A stretch of 33,025 nucleotides of DNA. Origin: Fidelibacterota bacterium (GTDB lineage Bacteria > Fidelibacterota > Fidelibacteria > Fidelibacterales > Fidelibacteraceae). Within the stretch, counting starts at the first letter, position 1, and every line of letters starts with the position of its first letter. A model generated the notes under the pieces. It did no database searches and had not been told where the DNA came from. It saw only the letters and a list, made by a program, of their open reading frames with translations. The stretch is taken from the NCBI GenBank assembly GCA_028699915.1, contig JAQVTR010000017.1:1-33025 (forward strand). The letters are read 5' to 3'. A program made the position numbers and the translations under genes. Below are positions 15,003 through 23,262 of this stretch, piece after piece.

Positions 15003-16308
15003 AAAAGAATTTGCGGTCATCGGTTATGGCCGCTTTGGAAAATTATGGGCTCAGATCCTCTCCGAACACGGAACTGTCTTTGTGTACGAATCCCGCAAGG
15101 ATGGGGACCTTTCCGCAAAAGCGGGCCTTGTCTTTAGCGACCTTGAGACAGCGCTGAAAAAGTCCGTGATCTTTCTCTGCATCCCTATTTCCGAAATGGA
15201 GTCCTTCCTCAGAACGCATGCGGCAGTTTTTGCTCCGGGGTCGACCGTGATCGACACGGCATCCGTTAAAAGCTATCCCATCGCCTGGATGGACGCGCTC
15301 ATCCCGGATGTTCCGCACATGGGCTTGCACCCGCTATTTGGCCCCGACAGTTACCGGGCAGACCATGTCAATCTGATGATCATAACACCTTCGGAACAAT
15401 ATCCGCAACTGGCTCCGCACTGGTCGGAGGTCTTTGCTTCCTGGCGTTTTTTCACCCAGACCATTCCCGCAGAAGAACACGACCGCAGTATTGCCTACTC
15501 CCAGGGGGTTACGCACTTTGTCGGGAATGTCCTCCGGGAAATGCATCTTCGCAAGACAAACACTCCCACCCACGGTTTTACCCTGCTGCAGGACGTTGCG
15601 CGTTTTTGCAGCAACGACACTCCGCAGCTCTTTCGCGACATGTTACTTTATAATCCGCATTCCGAACGCATGTTCGGCGATTTTATGCGCGCATCGCATC
15701 AGGTATCCACCTATATCCGACGGGAAAACAACCTGATGGCGGGTCCCTTTGTGCTGGGGGTCATGGGTGAGGAAGGCAGCTTTTCGCAGGAAGCGGGGGA
15801 ACAGTGGCTGCAGGACAACCAGATAAAAGATGCGCGTATTTTATGTCTCTCAAATGCGGAAAAAGTCTATCAAGCCCTGGATTTTGGCAGTATACAGGTG
15901 GGCTTGCTGCCCATTCAGAACGCTGCCGGCGGCATGGTGATCGAAACCGTACGCGGACTGGCGCAGCATAACTGTAAAATTACGGGGTTTTTCCCTTTTC
16001 TTGTCCGTCAGTGCCTGATGTGCAAGCAACAAACCGATGTCGAAAGTCCGCGTTCCATCCATTCCCACCCGCAGGCCCTGCGCCAGTGCAAACGTTATCT
16101 GCAAAAACACCATGCCTCGGTTCCCCTGATCGAAGAAGAAGATACCGCCGGTTCCGCCCGCCGTCTCGCCCATGGTGAGCTGCCGAAAAATGCCTGGGTT
16201 ATCGCACCGGAAAAATGTGTCCGTCTTTATGATCTGAAACTTCTCCGCAGAGGTATCCAGGATCTGAGTTACAATATCACAGATTTTGTTACGGTGATCA
16301 GGGAATGA
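14992..16308 (+). CDS. tyrA: Prephenate dehydrogenase - prephenate dehydratase-like fusion
   Basis: A 438-residue fusion. Residues about 1-245 are a TyrA-type dehydrogenase: Rossmann motif GYGRFGKLW (11-19), a DTASVKSYP segment, HMGLHPLFGPDS, and YSQGVTHFVGNVL in the dimerisation domain. Residues about 252-438 align with prephenate dehydratase (PheA): MGEEGSFSQEA for GxxGSxS, LLPIQNAAGG (Q309) where PIEN is expected, SHPQALRQCKRYL, and EDTAGSA. The C-terminus is GIQDLSYNITDF (T430-D431-F432) where NxTRF is expected. It ends right there with no ACT domain. The dehydratase half may therefore be an altered enzyme or a ligand-sensing domain (inference). I chose ATG 14992 (with GGGAGAAA upstream) over an in-frame TTG at 14983. 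It overlaps DAHP synthase by 11 nt and aroA by 4 nt. Confidence 0.87.
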   Translation: MKPEKEFAVIGYGRFGKLWAQILSEHGTVFVYESRKDGDLSAKAGLVFSDLETALKKSVIFLCIPISEMESFLRTHAAVFAPGSTVIDTASVKSYPIAWMDALIPDVPHMGLHPLFGPDSYRADHVNLMIITPSEQYPQLAPHWSEVFASWRFFTQTIPAEEHDRSIAYSQGVTHFVGNVLREMHLRKTNTPTHGFTLLQDVARFCSNDTPQLFRDMLLYNPHSERMFGDFMRASHQVSTYIRRENNLMAGPFVLGVMGEEGSFSQEAGEQWLQDNQIKDARILCLSNAEKVYQALDFGSIQVGLLPIQNAAGGMVIETVRGLAQHNCKITGFFPFLVRQCLMCKQQTDVESPRSIHSHPQALRQCKRYLQKHHASVPLIEEEDTAGSARRLAHGELPKNAWVIAPEKCVRLYDLKLLRRGIQDLSYNITDFVTVIRE

Positions 16309-17603
16309 AAACCCGGCAAGCCAAAATTATTCAGCCAATCGAGTCCATTCGCGGACAGATCACCTTGCCGGGTGACAAATCCATGAGCCATCGTGCGCTT
16401 ATCTTTGCCGCGATCGCCCGGGGGAATTCCAAGATACGGCATCTGAATATCGGTGCGGACGCGCTTTCGACTATCGCCTGCCTGCAAAAACTCGGTGTTA
16501 CCTTTCAATTGGGTAAATTTACCGTCGATGTCAGCAGTCCGGGCATTTTTAACTGGACCACAGGGTCCGGTACTTTGCTGAACTGCGGGAACTCCGGAAC
16601 CACCGTCCGCCTTCTGGCGGGATTGCTGGCAGGTATCCCCGGTATTGAGGTAAGCTTGACCGGCGATGCTTCGCTCAGCCGGCGTCCCATGCGGCGAATC
16701 ATCGAACCTCTGCAAAAAATGGGTGCAGAAATTGAATCGAAAGAAGGGTGCCTGCCCATACGGATCAAGGGAAAGGTCCTGAAAGGTATCCATTATGTAC
16801 TTCCGGTCGCCAGCGCCCAGGTAAAATCCTGTATTTTGCTTGCCGGACTTTCGGCTCAGGGTAAAACTTACGTCGAGGAACCCATTGCGACCCGGGACCA
16901 TACTGAAAATATGATGAAATTATTCCATATACCGGTTTTCCGGAATAAAAAAGTTGTTTCCGTACATACTCTGCGCCGCAAGATCGCGGGCTTTGAATAT
17001 TCCATCCCGGGAGACCCCTCTTCTGCGGCTTATTGGGTAGCCGCCGCTCTGTTGCTGAAGAAAAGCCGAATTCTGCTGCGGAAAATATCGCTGAACCCTA
17101 CCCGTACTGCCTATATCCGGCTATTGAAAAACAGTGGCGCTCTTATCGATATCCTTCCGGAAGCAAAAAAGATCGAAGCGGTCGGAGATATCGTAGTGCA
17201 CAGTTCCAATCTGAAGGCGTTCAGCATTAACAGCCGCATTGTTCCGGGACTTATTGATGAGATTCCGCTGCTGGCTCTGATCGCCACCCAGGCGAAAGGG
17301 ATCAGCAGGATACACGGCGCCAAAGAACTGCGTTTTAAGGAAAGCGATCGTATACGGACCAGCGTGGAGATGCTGCGTGCGCTGGGTGCTGAAGTTGAAG
17401 AATACGAGGACGGCATGGATATCAAAGGTCCCTGCCCCTTGCAGGGCGGCATCGTGAATGCGTACGGAGACCATCGTATTGCAATGACGGCATCCATTGC
17501 CGGACTGATCGCGAACGATACGGTGCAGGTACGGGACTGGAGCAGTGTTGATATCTCCTACCCGAATTTTTACCCCATACTTGAGAGGATCAGTAAATTA
17601 TGA
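16305..17603 (+). CDS. aroA: 3-phosphoshikimate 1-carboxyvinyltransferase (EPSP synthase)
   Basis: Joins shikimate-3-phosphate and phosphoenolpyruvate to give EPSP. The 432 residues match the family. Hallmarks in order: LPGDKSMSHRALIFAA (the substrate-binding Lys25 region), LNCGNSGTTVRLLAGLLAG, LTGDASLSRRPMRRIIEPL, ASAQVKSCILLAGL, the PGDPSSAAYWVAAALLL turn, IPLLALIATQAKG, the LRFKESDRIRTSVEML signature, and YGDHRIAMTASIAGLIA with the active-site Arg. It overlaps the TyrA-PheA stop by 4 nt (ATGA) and the aroE start by 4 nt. Resistance class for glyphosate was not assessed. Confidence 0.97.
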   Translation: MKTRQAKIIQPIESIRGQITLPGDKSMSHRALIFAAIARGNSKIRHLNIGADALSTIACLQKLGVTFQLGKFTVDVSSPGIFNWTTGSGTLLNCGNSGTTVRLLAGLLAGIPGIEVSLTGDASLSRRPMRRIIEPLQKMGAEIESKEGCLPIRIKGKVLKGIHYVLPVASAQVKSCILLAGLSAQGKTYVEEPIATRDHTENMMKLFHIPVFRNKKVVSVHTLRRKIAGFEYSIPGDPSSAAYWVAAALLLKKSRILLRKISLNPTRTAYIRLLKNSGALIDILPEAKKIEAVGDIVVHSSNLKAFSINSRIVPGLIDEIPLLALIATQAKGISRIHGAKELRFKESDRIRTSVEMLRALGAEVEEYEDGMDIKGPCPLQGGIVNAYGDHRIAMTASIAGLIANDTVQVRDWSSVDISYPNFYPILERISKL

Positions 17604-18400
17604 GATTTGGACTGCTGGGTTACGGGATCCAATATTCTATGAGTCCGCTGATCCATTCCATGATCGCCAGTGTACCTTTGAACTACGAATTGTTTGATAT
17701 AGCTCCTGATATGCTTGAAATGAAGGTCAACAACGAATTGACGCAATTGACGGGATTTAACGTCACGATCCCTTACAAAAAAAGCATTTTAAATTACTGC
17801 CACGAATTTGATTCCGCTGTGCTGAGACTGGGGGCCGCAAATACGATATCGATCCGCGGCACCAAGCACCTAAAAGCCTATAATACCGATTATCCCGCAT
17901 TTATTCGGGTCGTTCATCGGTATATTCCGGATTATTTGTCCTATCATCCCGTTATAATGGGTTACGGCGGGGTTGCCAGAGCGGCCGTATTCGGTCTTGA
18001 GAACCTGAACTATGTCTGCATTAGTCTTATTAACGGGAAATTCGACCATGAACGCAGAGCTTTTTTGGATGAGATCCGTCATGAGGTGAAGCTGCAGATC
18101 CTGGATAACATTCCGGATTCGCCCCGACTCTGGATCAACTGTACCCCGGCCGGAAATATCAACAACCCGAAGCTCCCTCGCGTTTGCAGCCGAATGCGGG
18201 AAGGTGATTTTCTCTTTGATCTCAATTATATGCCCCGGCCTACCTATCTGCAGCAATTTGCAGAAGAAAAAGGGCTTAAACATATAAACGGAATGCGGAT
18301 GCTGATCTTTCAAGCCATTGAAGCACAAAAAATATGGCTGGGGAAGTCCGTTATGGACGAAAGGGAAATCGACACGATTTTGCACAAGATCAGTCTCTAA
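17600..18400 (+). CDS. aroE: Shikimate dehydrogenase
   Basis: Reduces 3-dehydroshikimate to shikimate with NADPH. The 266 residues are normal. The substrate domain has the start GLLGYGIQYSMSPLIHSM (SxS loop), NVTIPYK with catalytic Lys60, GAANTI, and YNTDY with catalytic Asp97. The cofactor domain has the dinucleotide turn MGYGGVARAAVFGL, then NCTPAG, FDLNYMPRPT and NGMRMLIFQAIEAQKIW. It overlaps the aroA stop (ATGA) and is followed by a 38-nt gap before aroC, the largest gap inside the aro cluster. Confidence 0.95.
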   Translation: MRFGLLGYGIQYSMSPLIHSMIASVPLNYELFDIAPDMLEMKVNNELTQLTGFNVTIPYKKSILNYCHEFDSAVLRLGAANTISIRGTKHLKAYNTDYPAFIRVVHRYIPDYLSYHPVIMGYGGVARAAVFGLENLNYVCISLINGKFDHERRAFLDEIRHEVKLQILDNIPDSPRLWINCTPAGNINNPKLPRVCSRMREGDFLFDLNYMPRPTYLQQFAEEKGLKHINGMRMLIFQAIEAQKIWLGKSVMDEREIDTILHKISL

Positions 18401-18438
18401 ATTGCCGGCAGGCCCGGCATTCATTTTGGGAGAATTGC

Positions 18439-19578
18439 ATGCGAGAAAGTATCAGTTATACAAGTGCGGGAGAAAGTCACGGACCTGCGGAAGTTCTGAC
18501 AATTCGCGGTTTGCCGGCCGGTTTTCCCCTGGATATTGAAGCGCTCAACCGTCAGCTGCAGCGGCGGCAGCAGGGTTACGGGCGCGGGGGGCGTATGCGT
18601 ATTGAAAAGGATGAGGTGCAAATTCTCAGCGGTTTGCGTCACGGGAAAAGCCTGGCATCGCCCCTGGCTTTACTGATCTGGAATTTAGATCACGCACAGT
18701 GGCAAAAAGAAATGGACCCGCTTCAGGGCAAGGTGGAAAGCAAGATCCGTGTACCGCGACCGGGCCATGCGGATCACACGGGTGCGCTGAAATACGGATT
18801 TGACGATATCCGCAATGTTCTTGAACGCGCATCTGCCCGGGAGACTTCGGCACGCATTCTGGCCGGCGCCGTCTGCCGGCAGTTTCTTGAAGCACTGGAC
18901 ATCCGTTTGGGTTCCTGTGTGATCCGGATGGGCGATGTCCGCTGTCCTGATATGCAGCCGGACGAAGAATTATTCCGAAAAGCGGACGCATCGGATGTCC
19001 GCTGTCCCGATCCCGAAGCGGCGGAAGCGATGCGCAAAACCATCGATGCCGTTCGCGAAGCCGGTGATTCGATCGGCGGTATTTTTCGGGTTGCGGTTCT
19101 GCGATTACCGCGCGGTCTGGGATCCTATGTACACTGGGACGACAAGCTTACATCCCGGATCGCCGCCGAGATCATGGGCATTCAGGCAATACGGGGGATT
19201 GCCTTCGGAGCGGGTTTTGCCGGAGCCGCGTTGCGCGGAAGCGCATATCATGACGCTTTTCTTGTCAGCGGCGCTGAAGTAAAAAGAACCTCGAACAACG
19301 CCGGCGGTCTGGAGGGGGGAATGACGAACGGTGAAATTCTGCAGTTTGATGCGGTAATGAAACCCATACCCACATTGACCCGTTCGCTGGACAGTTTTCA
19401 TATGGATACCCTGGAAAAGGTGGGCGCGCACAAGGAACGTTCCGATGTCTGTGCCTTGCCGGCAGCGGCGGTGGTGGCAGAAAACATGACCGCAGTTCCC
19501 TTGCTGAATGCGCTTTTGGCACGTTACGGCGCTGACCGCTGGGACAGTATTGTCCGGAGGATACGGGAAAATGTCTGA
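18439..19578 (+). CDS. aroC: Chorismate synthase
   Basis: Converts EPSP to chorismate using reduced FMN. The 379 residues match the family. Motifs: the N-terminal SAGESHGPA with an active-site His, LQRRQQGYGRGGRMRIEKDEV, RPGHADHTGALKYGFDD, the signature RASARETSARILAGAV, AFGAGFAGAALRGSAYHD, and SNNAGGLEGGMTNGEIL, RDxK-like contacts near the C-terminus. I place the start at ATG 18439, which has TTGGGAGAA upstream and gives the family N-terminus; an open frame from 18334 would add 35 residues that lie in the aroE coding region. The C-terminus overlaps aroK by 8 nt. Confidence 0.96.
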   Translation: MRESISYTSAGESHGPAEVLTIRGLPAGFPLDIEALNRQLQRRQQGYGRGGRMRIEKDEVQILSGLRHGKSLASPLALLIWNLDHAQWQKEMDPLQGKVESKIRVPRPGHADHTGALKYGFDDIRNVLERASARETSARILAGAVCRQFLEALDIRLGSCVIRMGDVRCPDMQPDEELFRKADASDVRCPDPEAAEAMRKTIDAVREAGDSIGGIFRVAVLRLPRGLGSYVHWDDKLTSRIAAEIMGIQAIRGIAFGAGFAGAALRGSAYHDAFLVSGAEVKRTSNNAGGLEGGMTNGEILQFDAVMKPIPTLTRSLDSFHMDTLEKVGAHKERSDVCALPAAAVVAENMTAVPLLNALLARYGADRWDSIVRRIRENV

Positions 19579-20083
19579 AAAAGGGAAGCATCTTTTTCTC
19601 ACCGGCATGATGGGTTCCGGAAAGAGCAGCTGCGGACGTGCGCTTGCAGAATTACGGAATTGGAATTTTATCGATCTGGATACGGAAATCGAAAAGATGC
19701 AAGGGAAAAAGATCTCCGACATTTTCCGGGAAGAGGGAGAAGCCGCTTTCCGAAAATATGAAAGCGCCTGTGCGAGATCCCTGAAACTGAAGAAAAAAAC
19801 CGTCGTTGCCTGCGGAGGCGGATTTCCCTTGCGCAGCGAAAACCGTGCGTGGATGAAACGGCTTGGAACGGTTATCTGGCTCCAGGCGGATCCGGAAACC
19901 ATTGCCGGACGTGTTCGCACCGGAAATCGTCCGCTTCTGCAAAACCCGCAGGATATCCGGAACATTCGGCGTATTTTGGATGAACGCATGGCCGTTTATG
20001 AAACGGCGGATCTGCGCATTGATACCCGCGCTAACGGCATTGCGGAAGTTGTGCAAGCTATCTTGAGGGAATTGCATGAATAA
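19571..20083 (+). CDS. aroK: Shikimate kinase
   Basis: Phosphorylates shikimate to shikimate-3-phosphate. 170 residues, the usual size. The Walker A loop is GMMGSGKSS (residues 12-20), followed by the shikimate-binding IDLDTEIE (Asp35, Asp37), FREEGEAAFRKYE, the ACGGGFPLR Gly-rich loop, WLQADPETIAGRV, and the lid Arg in NRPLL. The start ATG 19571 lies inside the end of aroC (8-nt overlap) with CGGGAAA before it. The stop overlaps aroB by 8 nt. Confidence 0.95.
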   Translation: MSEKGKHLFLTGMMGSGKSSCGRALAELRNWNFIDLDTEIEKMQGKKISDIFREEGEAAFRKYESACARSLKLKKKTVVACGGGFPLRSENRAWMKRLGTVIWLQADPETIAGRVRTGNRPLLQNPQDIRNIRRILDERMAVYETADLRIDTRANGIAEVVQAILRELHE

Positions 20084-21167
20084 GATGATCAAAATAAAAA
20101 CCCGGCCGCCTTACCGGATCCGGATCGCAGCGGGTCTGCTGCAGCAAAGCGGAGAACTGCTCGGAGCGCTGATCCCCGCCGGATCGAGAATCGCCGTGCT
20201 GGCTTCGGAAACCCCTGCCCGCCACTACCGGGAAATTTTGGAAAAAAGTTTGAAAAACGCAGGCTTTGACTATTTTTTCCTTTGCATTCCCCCCGGAGAA
20301 GAAAACAAGAACCTTCAGACGGTTTCGGACCTGTACGATGCGCTTATCGCGGCGGGTTTGGACCGTAGCGACTGCATTTTGGCGCTGGGCGGCGGAAGGG
20401 TCGGGGATATTGCGGGATTTGTTGCTGCAACACTGTACCGCGGAATCCCCTTTATTCAAATCCCGAGCACCCTTCTGGCCCAGGTGGATGCCTCGCTTGG
20501 GGGAAAGACCGGCGTCAATCATGAGAAGGCTAAAAACCTGATAGGAGCATTCTATCAACCGAAAATGGTGCTGATCGATCCGCTTTTACTTCGGACCCTG
20601 GACATGCGGGAGCGCGTCTCCGGTTTTGCGGAGGTTCTGAAATACGGGTTTATCGCGGATCCTCGGCTGCTGGAATCCTGCATTGCGCAGAAGGGAGCCA
20701 TTTTGATGATGGAAGATATGCCCTTGCTCTCGGATATCATTTTCCGCGCAGTCCGCATCAAGGCGCGCATTGTCGAAAAAGATGAGAGGGAGAGCGGCTT
20801 GCGAATGATCCTGAATTTTGGCCATAGCATCGGACATGCGATCGAACAAGCATCGGGATACGCACTGCGGCACGGAGAAGCTTTGTTGACCGGAATGGAT
20901 GCCGCACTGCGGCTCAGCCGGCGTTTCTCCGGTCTTTCGGCGGAGAATGCGGAACGCTACGGCGCCTTTTTACGCGAACTTCCCCGGCCAAAGCTTGCTG
21001 CGGATATATCAAGCGAAAAACTGATGGATATTCTGCGCTATGATAAAAAGATTCAAAACCGGCGGACACGCTTTGTACTATTGCGAGCTGCGGGAAAAAC
21101 GCAAATTTATCACGATATTCCCAAAACGGCGCTGCATGAGATCCTGGAAACGATACTGAATCCATAA
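20076..21167 (+). CDS. aroB: 3-dehydroquinate synthase
   Basis: Converts DAHP to 3-dehydroquinate, using NAD and a divalent metal. The 363 residues match the family. Motifs: IPPGEENKNLQTVSDLYDALI, the NAD-binding LALGGGRVGDIAGFVAATLYRGIPFIQIPSTLLAQVDASLGGKTGVNH block (split here for reading), GFAEVLKYGFIAD with the first metal-binding Glu, NFGHSIGHAIE with the HxxxH metal ligands, and LRHGEALLTGM. TsaD and AroB families are unrelated, so there is no ambiguity. It overlaps aroK by 8 nt and is 11 nt from the aroQ start. Confidence 0.96.
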   Translation: MNKMIKIKTRPPYRIRIAAGLLQQSGELLGALIPAGSRIAVLASETPARHYREILEKSLKNAGFDYFFLCIPPGEENKNLQTVSDLYDALIAAGLDRSDCILALGGGRVGDIAGFVAATLYRGIPFIQIPSTLLAQVDASLGGKTGVNHEKAKNLIGAFYQPKMVLIDPLLLRTLDMRERVSGFAEVLKYGFIADPRLLESCIAQKGAILMMEDMPLLSDIIFRAVRIKARIVEKDERESGLRMILNFGHSIGHAIEQASGYALRHGEALLTGMDAALRLSRRFSGLSAENAERYGAFLRELPRPKLAADISSEKLMDILRYDKKIQNRRTRFVLLRAAGKTQIYHDIPKTALHEILETILNP

Positions 21168-21178
21168 GGGGAGCTAAT

Positions 21179-21643
21179 ATGCCGGAAAGTAAAGGAACCA
21201 TCATGAAAATCCTGATCATTCACGGACCCAATCTGAACATGCTGGGACACCGGGACAAATCCCAGTACGGAAACCTTACTCTTGATAAGCTGAACGCGCT
21301 GCTTCGGAAAGAAGCCGGGGCCTTGAATATCGAATTAAGTATTTATCAGTTCAATTCCGAGGAGAAGATCATTCGCACCTTGCAGCGTCAGCGCAACAGA
21401 TGTGATGCGGTGATCCTGAATCCGGCCGCCTATACCCATTACAGTTATGCGATCCGCGATACCATCGAATTATTGCCGGTCCCCGTGGTTGAGGTGCATC
21501 TTTCCAATATTTACGAACGTGAAGACTTCCGCAGGATCTCCGTAACCAAAGATGTCTGTTTGCATCAGATCTACGGGAAAAAAGAACAAAGCTATGTCGA
21601 GGCGCTGCACTTTTTATACGATCATCTCCGGGAAAAATCATGA
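21179..21643 (+). CDS. aroQ: Type II 3-dehydroquinate dehydratase
   Basis: Dehydrates 3-dehydroquinate to 3-dehydroshikimate by the trans mechanism of the type II, dodecameric class. Motifs: KILIIHGPNLNMLGHRDKSQYG with the catalytic Tyr, FNSEEKIIRTLQ, ILNPAAYTHYSYAIRDTI with the catalytic His, and VEVHLSNIYEREDFRRISV. I keep the ATG at 21179 because AAGGGGAGC stands 5-8 nt before it. The ATG at 21203 (146 residues) gives the more usual MKILIIHGPN start and has AAAGGAA upstream, so it is a real alternative. The stop overlaps the glycosylase ATG by 4 nt. Confidence 0.96.
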   Translation: MPESKGTIMKILIIHGPNLNMLGHRDKSQYGNLTLDKLNALLRKEAGALNIELSIYQFNSEEKIIRTLQRQRNRCDAVILNPAAYTHYSYAIRDTIELLPVPVVEVHLSNIYEREDFRRISVTKDVCLHQIYGKKEQSYVEALHFLYDHLREKS

Positions 21644-22257
21644 AGGAAGTCCCGCGCAATTTTTTCATGCAGGACGTTTGCAGTGTCGCTAAAAAACTCC
21701 TGGGTTGCGCTTTTGTCCGGGAGTTGTCCGATGGCAGCCGCTTGGCGGGACGCATTGTTGAAACCGAGGCCTATGCCCATTCCAATGATCCTGCATCGCA
21801 TTCCAGGAGCGGAAAAACGCCGCGGAATGCGGTCATGTTTGGTCCGCCGGGACATCTTTATGTCTACTTTACCTACGGAATGCACTATTGCTGTAATGTT
21901 GTCACCGGCGCAGAAGGCCGCGGTGAAGCAATCCTGCTGCGTGCTCTTGAACCATTGTCGGGTATTGCCCTCATGGCCGTCAAGCGCTACGGAAAAAAAG
22001 ATATGAACGCGCGGGAAGTCAGGGATTTGTCCCGGGGTCCTGCCCGTCTGTGCCGGGCTTTCGGGATCGGCCGTGAACAAAACGGCGCCGATCTCTGCTC
22101 CGGCGAATTCCGCATTCTGCAAGCGGATCCCGCTGCAGAGATCCAAATCGGGTGCAGCAGCCGTATCGGCATTCGTGAAGGATGCTCGCATCCCTGGCGA
22201 TTCTATATTCAAAACAATCCCTGGGTAAGCGGTCCGGCACGGAATGTGCAAGCATGA
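21640..22257 (+). CDS. 3-methyladenine DNA glycosylase (AAG/MPG family)
   Basis: Removes alkylated or deaminated purines from DNA as the first step of base excision repair. The 205 residues match the bacterial AAG/MPG type (PF02245). Family motifs: the start PRNFFMQDVCSVAKKLLGC, GRIVETEAYAHSNDPASHS with the general-base Glu near 41-43, GKTPRNAVMFGPPGHLYVYFTYGMHYCCNVV, ILLRALEPL, LSRGPARLCRAFGI, and SRIGI. It is coupled by ATGA overlaps to aroQ upstream and to the CPBP gene downstream, so it rides at the end of the aro operon. The pathway offers no obvious link to DNA repair; this may simply be gene packing. Confidence 0.93.
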   Translation: MKEVPRNFFMQDVCSVAKKLLGCAFVRELSDGSRLAGRIVETEAYAHSNDPASHSRSGKTPRNAVMFGPPGHLYVYFTYGMHYCCNVVTGAEGRGEAILLRALEPLSGIALMAVKRYGKKDMNAREVRDLSRGPARLCRAFGIGREQNGADLCSGEFRILQADPAAEIQIGCSSRIGIREGCSHPWRFYIQNNPWVSGPARNVQA

Positions 22258-22943
22258 AGGAATCCGGAGAAAAACATTTCGCCCGCGAAGTCGATCCCAA
22301 GCATTTGTGGAATGCATCCGGCATCATTCAACAACTGCTCCTCATCCTGATCATGGGGATTGCCTATTTTTTCGTCCGCATGCGGATCAGTGCAAATCCG
22401 GGCGAGTATCCGGGATTTGAGAACTGGCTTCAGTCTCTGCATAACCTGTTCCGTTTTCCGTCGCCACCCGCATTTCTTTTAAGGGCAGTGCTGATCGGCG
22501 TTGGTTCCGCCCTTCTGCTGCTGGGTCTGGATACGCTTGCCGGTTTTATACGGAAAAAAGCTTTAAGTACCTGGATCCATCGCAGTGACTGTTTTTTACC
22601 TTTGAACCGGGAACAGCGCAATTGGGCGATTGCCATCACCCTGCTTGGCTCCTTCGTGGAAGAACTGCTTTTCCGCGGATTTATTTTCAGTGCAATGCTG
22701 CCGGTCTGGAACAGCTGGATCTGGGCGGCACTCATCCTGTCGGCCGTTTTTAGTTTTCTTCACGCTGCTTTACAGGGCTTTTGGGCCAGCCTCTGGATCT
22801 TTCTTATCAGCGTTCTCTTATGCGGATTCGTTGTCTGGGGATTCAGTATCTATGAACTTGCACTCATTCATATCAGCATCAATCTCATGAACCTTTTTGT
22901 CATCCCCTTTCTTTTCGCGAAGACGGGAGACGGGAGACGGTAG
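22254..22943 (+). CDS. CPBP family intramembrane metalloprotease
   Basis: A 229-residue membrane protein with about six hydrophobic segments. The ABI/CPBP (PF02517) motifs are complete: EELLFRG (Glu136, Glu137, Arg141), FSFLHA (His170) and HISIN (His206, Asn210). Such glutamic-type or metal-dependent intramembrane proteases relate to Rce1 and to bacteriocin self-immunity proteins; the substrate is unknown. I use ATG 22254, which overlaps the glycosylase stop (ATGA); an open frame from 22182 lies within the glycosylase gene. The last codons (TGDGRR) lie in a 7-bp GACGGGA repeat, so the natural C-terminus may have been shifted by repeat growth. Confidence 0.87.
   Translation: MKESGEKHFAREVDPKHLWNASGIIQQLLLILIMGIAYFFVRMRISANPGEYPGFENWLQSLHNLFRFPSPPAFLLRAVLIGVGSALLLLGLDTLAGFIRKKALSTWIHRSDCFLPLNREQRNWAIAITLLGSFVEELLFRGFIFSAMLPVWNSWIWAALILSAVFSFLHAALQGFWASLWIFLISVLLCGFVVWGFSIYELALIHISINLMNLFVIPFLFAKTGDGRR
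22922..22940 (+). repeat. 7-bp tandem repeat (GACGGGA, 2.7 copies) at the CPBP gene end
   Basis: Two full copies, 22922-22928 and 22929-22935, are followed by a partial GACGG. They encode the final residues of the CPBP protein and run up to its TAG stop. Similar purine-rich GACGG/GGAAG text appears after the RNase gene at 26050-26110. Confidence 0.7.
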
Positions 22944-23262
22944 ACCCTCCTTCGCCCCTTCATCAAAGGGCTGCGGCGGGCAGGCGGTAAACGGCAGCAA
23001 AAAGCAAGAAAAGATTATGAATGATTGGTTTGGCAGTCTTGCTATATGTCCGGAGTTTTCGTTTTTCGGCTAACCTTTCAATGTAATTGACTCAATACTG
23101 TCCCCTGTATCATGACAATACCTCATGTTCGCATTGCCTGCCTCCGCTGTGCCGGACCGATTCCGGAGCAGGGACAAAGACTGGTCCATTGTCCGTTGGA
23201 ATTTTGCATTGCAGACTGCAGCCGGATTTGTGTATATTGCTGGCAGACAAAAAGGAAATGGG
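22944..23262. other. 319-bp intergenic region, no gene seen
   Basis: It separates the aro operon from the next small membrane protein gene. It contains an imperfect hairpin (GCCCCTT...AAAGGGC near 22954-22972), the sequence TTGACTCAA (23087-23095), and a candidate promoter before 23263. No RNA gene or coding frame with family similarity is seen; an in-frame extension of the downstream gene to 23125 has no support. Confidence 0.55.
23209..23238 (+). promoter_or_regulatory. Candidate sigma70-type promoter before the DUF5989-like gene
   Basis: TTGCAG (23209-23214) and TATATT (23233-23238) are 18 bp apart, with the ATG 25 bp after the -10. The -35 match is weak, but the position after a 300-bp non-coding gap fits a new transcription unit. 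Confidence 0.4.
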
